Positions 5,762 through 8,446 of a stretch of 8,446 nucleotides of DNA are shown piece by piece (position 1 is the stretch's first letter; each line of letters starts with the position of its first letter). Below the pieces are notes generated by a model, which worked only from the letters and a program-made list of their open reading frames with translations, searched no databases and was not told where the DNA came from. Where the stretch lies: NCBI GenBank assembly GCA_023391895.1, contig JAEWAC010000453.1:1-8446 (forward strand), read 5' to 3'. The position numbers and the translations under genes are program-made. This DNA comes from Bacteroidota bacterium. Lineage in GTDB: Bacteria > Bacteroidota > Bacteroidia > Chitinophagales > Chitinophagaceae.

Positions 5762-6805
5762 ATGAAAGTGGTGGTCAGTGTACTGCTGTTGCTGGTAACG
5801 ACCCTGTGCGGGGCACAAGAGCGGCGGGTCAATTTTTCAGCTATCGACTGGAGGGTGCAGTCTATTGAAGCTACCACACCGGATACCCTGGCGCTGCAGC
5901 TGACCGCCCCCTACACCAGCGAGCTGGAAAAGGTACGATCCATTTTTCGCTGGATCACCGAACACATTGGCTACAATGTCAACCTGTACTCCCGCACGGG
6001 CCGCTCCAGGACGCAGCGCTACCCGCCCCTGGAGCCGTATGATTCCATTATAGAATCCAGGTCGCTGAACGAAAGAATTGCCTATGGCGTGATCCAAAAA
6101 AAGGTGGCCCTGTGTTATGGCTATGCCCGGCTTTTTAAAACCCTATGTGATTATGCCGGCATCCAGTCGGAGATCATTACCGGCTATGCCCGCAGCAATA
6201 CCGGCAGCAACAAGTTCCGCTCCAACCATACCTGGAACGCCGTGCGGATTGACAGCACCTGGCACCTGCTGGATGCTACCTGGGCCAGCGGATACGTGAG
6301 CTTTGGCATGGAAGAATTCATCAAGCAATACAACGACTTTTATTTTTTAACACCGCCGGAACAGTTTATTCGCAGCCACTACCCCGAAGACCTGCAATGG
6401 ACCCTGCTCACCAACCCGCCAACGCTGAGGGAGTTTAATCAGGCACCATTCAGGCATTCGGCTTTTATCAAGTACCAGATCAAGTCCTTCAGGCCGGCTT
6501 CCGGTGTGATAGAAGCTGCTATTGGCGATACTCTGGTGTTTGAACTGGAAACCGATGTGGAAAGAGACAAGATGATCGCCGCTGAAGGCTACTACGATTC
6601 AACCATGCTGGCGGGCACACCCTATTGGGTGTTTGTAAAACCCCTAGACGCCCCATCGACTCAAAAAGTAAGGTACCAGTATACCGTGAACTCCGGCACC
6701 GTGGAATGGCTGCACCTGTTGTATAACAACGACGTGATCCTGCGGTACCGGCTCAACATCCGGAAGGAACCTGAACGATACGGTAACGGCATTACCATCC
6801 GTTAA
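5762..6805 (+). CDS. Secreted transglutaminase-like (cysteine protease fold) protein
   Basis: 347 residues from ATG 5762. An upstream TTG at 5753 would add only three residues before the signal peptide and is less likely. Residues 1-18 form a signal peptide with a hydrophobic core VVVSVLLLLVTTL and cleavage probably after CGA before Gln19, a common Bacteroidota pattern. The Cys at 16 lacks a proper lipobox. The transglutaminase core covers about residues 50-185. The predicted triad is Cys118 in VALCYGYA, His156 in SNHTWNAV and Asp171 in HLLDATW. The segment RSIFRWITEHIGYN (59-72) is the usual helix ahead of the core. Residues about 230-335 lie beyond the core and look beta-rich. The family includes peptidases, amidases and true transglutaminases; bacterial exported members are often thought to act on proteins or peptides in the periplasm. 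The exact reaction is unknown. The triad is complete, so activity is plausible. Confidence 0.88.
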   Translation: MKVVVSVLLLLVTTLCGAQERRVNFSAIDWRVQSIEATTPDTLALQLTAPYTSELEKVRSIFRWITEHIGYNVNLYSRTGRSRTQRYPPLEPYDSIIESRSLNERIAYGVIQKKVALCYGYARLFKTLCDYAGIQSEIITGYARSNTGSNKFRSNHTWNAVRIDSTWHLLDATWASGYVSFGMEEFIKQYNDFYFLTPPEQFIRSHYPEDLQWTLLTNPPTLREFNQAPFRHSAFIKYQIKSFRPASGVIEAAIGDTLVFELETDVERDKMIAAEGYYDSTMLAGTPYWVFVKPLDAPSTQKVRYQYTVNSGTVEWLHLLYNNDVILRYRLNIRKEPERYGNGITIR

Positions 6806-6944
6806 GGGCTAGCCTTGCTCTTTGAAAGCAAAGCTGCTATATAAAACAAGATTTGGCTAACAGCCAGTTGTGTCTGTAAGCAGCACGCGTTTTAAACAGT
6901 GAAGCTCTCTTGCCGCCATAAGCCGCTTAGCTCATCGGCTCCCA
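6806..6944. terminator. Convergent gap with a weak hairpin
   Basis: AGCCTTGC (6811-6818) and GCAAAGCT (6828-6835) can pair with one C-A mismatch around a nine-base loop, just after the transglutaminase stop. There is no clear T-tract. It may be a weak terminator. Nothing else is visible in the gap. Confidence 0.25.
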
Positions 6945-7502
6945 TCAATGCTTTCGCATGCGTTTGGGGCCATACCACAGCCAAAAGCCGGTAAGGGAAA
7001 ATACCACCATGCCCAGCCCCATTACCGTGGTATAAAACAGCTTGATTCCATCGTTACCTGTACCTGCTGCCCGATCTGCCAGGGAGCCATCGTGTATTTG
7101 TTCAATAATATCGGAATTTCTTCTGCCGATGTGGAGCAGTTGGCCATTGGTACAGTCCAGCTGCACCTCCCAGTAATGGTCGGCATACAAAAACTTAACG
7201 GAACCCTTTTGCGGCCGGAAGTCGATGCGGTCCAGTTGCAGCGACAGGTCGGCGCTAATGGAATCCTGCACATAGGCATGGGCTCTTTTTTTCAGGCTGT
7301 CCACCGGCAACCATTCGGCTACATTAACCGAAGTGCCCTTTGCGGTAGCCGGCAGCAGGCCGGTTTGTTTTTTCCACCCCAGCAGCAAGCCGGTAATACC
7401 CATCACCAAAAAGAAAATAAAAAGCAGCAGGCCCGTTACGCGGTGCACCTTGCGGCTTACCCGCAGCCACCGGGCCTGTTGCTTTCGTTTTGCAGCATCC
7501 AT
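6945..7502 (-). CDS. PepSY-associated two-helix membrane protein
   Basis: 185 residues. A basic N-terminus (KRKQQARWLRVSRKVHR) precedes membrane helix 1 (about 22-42, GLLLFIFFLVMGITGLLLGW). A periplasmic segment (about 45-150) and membrane helix 2 (about 153-177, ending TGFWLWYGPKR) follow, then a basic tail. The positive-inside pattern puts both ends in the cytoplasm. The periplasmic part has a PepSY-like fold pattern: a helix around PVDSLKKRAHAYV (66-78), then strands RIDFRP, SVKFLYA, YWEVQLD and GQLLHIG. IHDGSL (136-141), with His137, and His20 next to helix 1 match conserved positions of the PepSY-associated transmembrane family, whose larger members are linked to iron or siderophore reduction. 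This short, single-unit form has no assigned role. The start at 7502 puts the basic segment before helix 1. A longer plus-strand frame at 6948-7676 lacks these features. Confidence 0.85.
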   Translation of the reverse strand: MDAAKRKQQARWLRVSRKVHRVTGLLLFIFFLVMGITGLLLGWKKQTGLLPATAKGTSVNVAEWLPVDSLKKRAHAYVQDSISADLSLQLDRIDFRPQKGSVKFLYADHYWEVQLDCTNGQLLHIGRRNSDIIEQIHDGSLADRAAGTGNDGIKLFYTTVMGLGMVVFSLTGFWLWYGPKRMRKH

Positions 7503-7805
7503 CGTTCGAAAATAGAAATCATTGCCCTAACCGACAAATGGTACAGCTATTCGATGCAGGTGTTTGTTGGTACAACACCGGCCCTAAACAGCCTTGCAAA
7601 CTTTATTCATCACACACTGGCAACTCCGTTCTGCTTGCTTCGGCGCTTTTGTATACTACAGCCGTGCGGAAAATAAAAACGGCATTCATCAGCAGACGCA
7701 TTAGCAACGCGTCAGCCAATCAAGGTTGCTTATTTTTGACGCGGCAAAAGCAGTATCTAAAAAGTATTGCCCGAAAATTGCGTATCAACCCAGGAAAAAC
7801 AGACT
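7503..7805. other. Divergent intergenic region, 303 bases
   Basis: Gap between the start of the minus-strand PepSY protein and the plus-strand 74-residue protein. It contains the -7 box candidate at 7731-7738 for the right gene. I saw no clear promoter for the left gene, no ORF worth calling and no strong hairpin. Confidence 0.5.
7731..7738 (+). promoter_or_regulatory. TAnnTTTG -7 box candidate
   Basis: TATTTTTG matches the Bacteroidota -7 consensus exactly. A good TTG element at 19-21 bases upstream is missing, so the assignment is tentative. Transcription would start about 60 bases before the ATG at 7806. Confidence 0.35.
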
Positions 7806-8030
7806 ATGCAGGAATTTCAAATCAATGTAACCCAGATAGAAGAATTGCAAACCTTACAATATACTGATGAACTGGACCGGATTTTCAAAAAAGCATCCAC
7901 AACCCTGGTGGGTGGCGAAAAAGTAATACTGGTAAGGGGTAATGCAGATGGAAGTATGCATAAGTTTGACGAAATCACCACACTGGAAGACCTGGCCGAA
8001 TACAAAGAAAAGGTCTATAAATACCTGTAA
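7806..8030 (+). CDS. Small hypothetical cytoplasmic protein, 74 residues
   Basis: 74 residues from ATG 7806, which has an AGGA about ten bases upstream; the frame is open earlier but without such a site. The chain begins MQEFQINVTQIEELQTL and ends YKEKVYKYL. It is mixed in charge, has no signal peptide, no membrane segment and no Cys. The pattern suggests a small alpha/beta fold: a starting strand, a helix around TDELDRIFKKAST (20-32), a hairpin GEKVILVRGNADGSMHKF (37-54), and a final helix TLEDLAEYKEKVYKYL (59-74). The regular secondary structure and good start support a real gene. I do not recognise a named family. It converges with the Mut7-C gene. Confidence 0.65.
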   Translation: MQEFQINVTQIEELQTLQYTDELDRIFKKASTTLVGGEKVILVRGNADGSMHKFDEITTLEDLAEYKEKVYKYL

Positions 8031-8070
8031 CTGGCGCCGCTGCCATTTCAAAATGTTTCTCATAAACATA

Positions 8071-8085
8071 CACGGGCTGCCCGTG
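8071..8085. terminator. Short hairpin between convergent genes
   Basis: CACGGG, loop CTG, CCCGTG: six perfect pairs in the 72-base gap between two convergent genes. There is no T-tract on either side, so a terminator role is only suggested by position. Confidence 0.25.
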
Positions 8086-8102
8086 GATGCTGCTGTTGGG
8101 CA

Positions 8103-8446
8103 TCAGGAAGCACCGGCACTGCCACGCCGGATCCGTTCCAGCAGTTGCAGCATATGCTGGTAGTGCGATCCTTTCCAGTACACGCGGCCGCAGGAAAGGC
8201 ATTGAAAAAACGCGTTATAATAAAGGATGGTCTGGGGCGGTAACTGGTTCAAAACCTTATCTTTTTCTACCGGTACAATGGTGCCGTTACAGGCCAAGCA
8301 CCGCTCAAAAGGTTGAAATAAAGCTTCAAGTTGATAATACCGCACCACTTCTGCCACTTGTGCTTCTACCAGCTGCGACCGCAACCAGTAGCCGTGCCGG
8401 ATGACTTTGTGTTTCAACAAGCCAATATCGCGGGTCAGTACAATGC
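8103..8446 (-). CDS. Mut7-C RNase domain protein (partial, N-terminus outside the window)
   Basis: The last 113 residues are visible, with the frame open to the window edge. The ATG at 8420 is therefore probably internal: the upstream codons read IVLTRDIGLL, the conserved LTRD strand of the Mut7-C PIN-like nuclease domain. Its Asp (6th visible residue) is an expected metal-binding residue. Further on are two Cys pairs, RCLAC (48-52) and QCLSC (81-85), followed by GRVYWKGSHYQHM. This is the zinc-ribbon and GxxYWxGSH signature of the family. Members are thought to be RNases related to PIN toxins and to the C-terminus of the animal Mut-7 exonuclease. Many bacterial members carry an N-terminal ubiquitin- or MoaD-like domain, which would lie outside this window if present. 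Cytoplasmic; target RNA unknown. Confidence 0.88.
   Translation of the reverse strand, partial: IVLTRDIGLLKHKVIRHGYWLRSQLVEAQVAEVVRYYQLEALFQPFERCLACNGTIVPVEKDKVLNQLPPQTILYYNAFFQCLSCGRVYWKGSHYQHMLQLLERIRRGSAGAS

Noticed and set aside
6948..7676. 242-codon plus-strand open frame, longer than the gene called opposite it
   Set aside because: It is antisense to a protein with clear membrane helices and PepSY-like features, and its own translation has no recognisable domain.
7490..7867. 125-codon plus-strand frame running into the 74-residue gene
   Set aside because: Overlaps two better genes, has mixed low-information sequence and no plausible start context.

Overview
The window looks like chromosomal DNA of a member of the Bacteroidota, most likely of the Chitinophagaceae type. 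This is an inference. The genes have moderate GC content and few Shine-Dalgarno sequences. The best promoter candidates match the Bacteroidota -7 form TAnnTTTG. The intergenic DNA is AT-rich and carries AACTTTAAACTT-type filler and CCCC/GGGG hairpins. No rRNA, tRNA, CRISPR array, transposase, integrase or phage structural gene was seen.

Layout, left to right. (1) Bases 1-82 of the minus strand hold the start of a gene that runs off the window; only its signal peptide is visible. (2) A 389-base gap follows, with a perfect 9-bp inverted repeat and a promoter candidate for the next gene. (3) A small Bor-like lipoprotein (472-825) is followed by a VAO-family FAD-dependent oxidase (898-2505), probably as one transcript. 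(4) A 627-base AT-rich gap contains five copies of a motif close to TTnAAAAACCCATATA, a short doubtful ORF, and a direct repeat plus hairpin just before the next gene. (5) An AMP-forming long-chain acyl-CoA synthetase spans 3133-4929. (6) A strong 23-bp hairpin terminator separates it from a convergent small acidic, disordered protein (5117-5488, minus). (7) A secreted transglutaminase-like protein (5762-6805) converges with a two-helix PepSY-associated membrane protein (6945-7502, minus). (8) A 74-residue conserved-looking hypothetical protein (7806-8030) converges with a Mut7-C RNase domain protein (8103 to the right edge, minus) that is cut by the window end.

The genes do not form an obvious pathway. 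The strand pattern is mostly single genes and one two-gene unit, as in ordinary housekeeping or envelope chromosome. Five of the eight genes are predicted to act at or beyond the inner membrane: the truncated exported protein, the lipoprotein, the transglutaminase, the PepSY protein, and possibly the acyl-CoA synthetase through membrane association. I found no convincing new multi-gene system. The most unusual DNA-level signal is the short CCCATATA motif, which recurs in four of the intergenic gaps in both orientations. It includes one exact 18-base match between the oxidase gene and the gap after it. The most unusual protein-level signal is a Trp at the place where many VAO-family oxidases carry the FAD-linking His.
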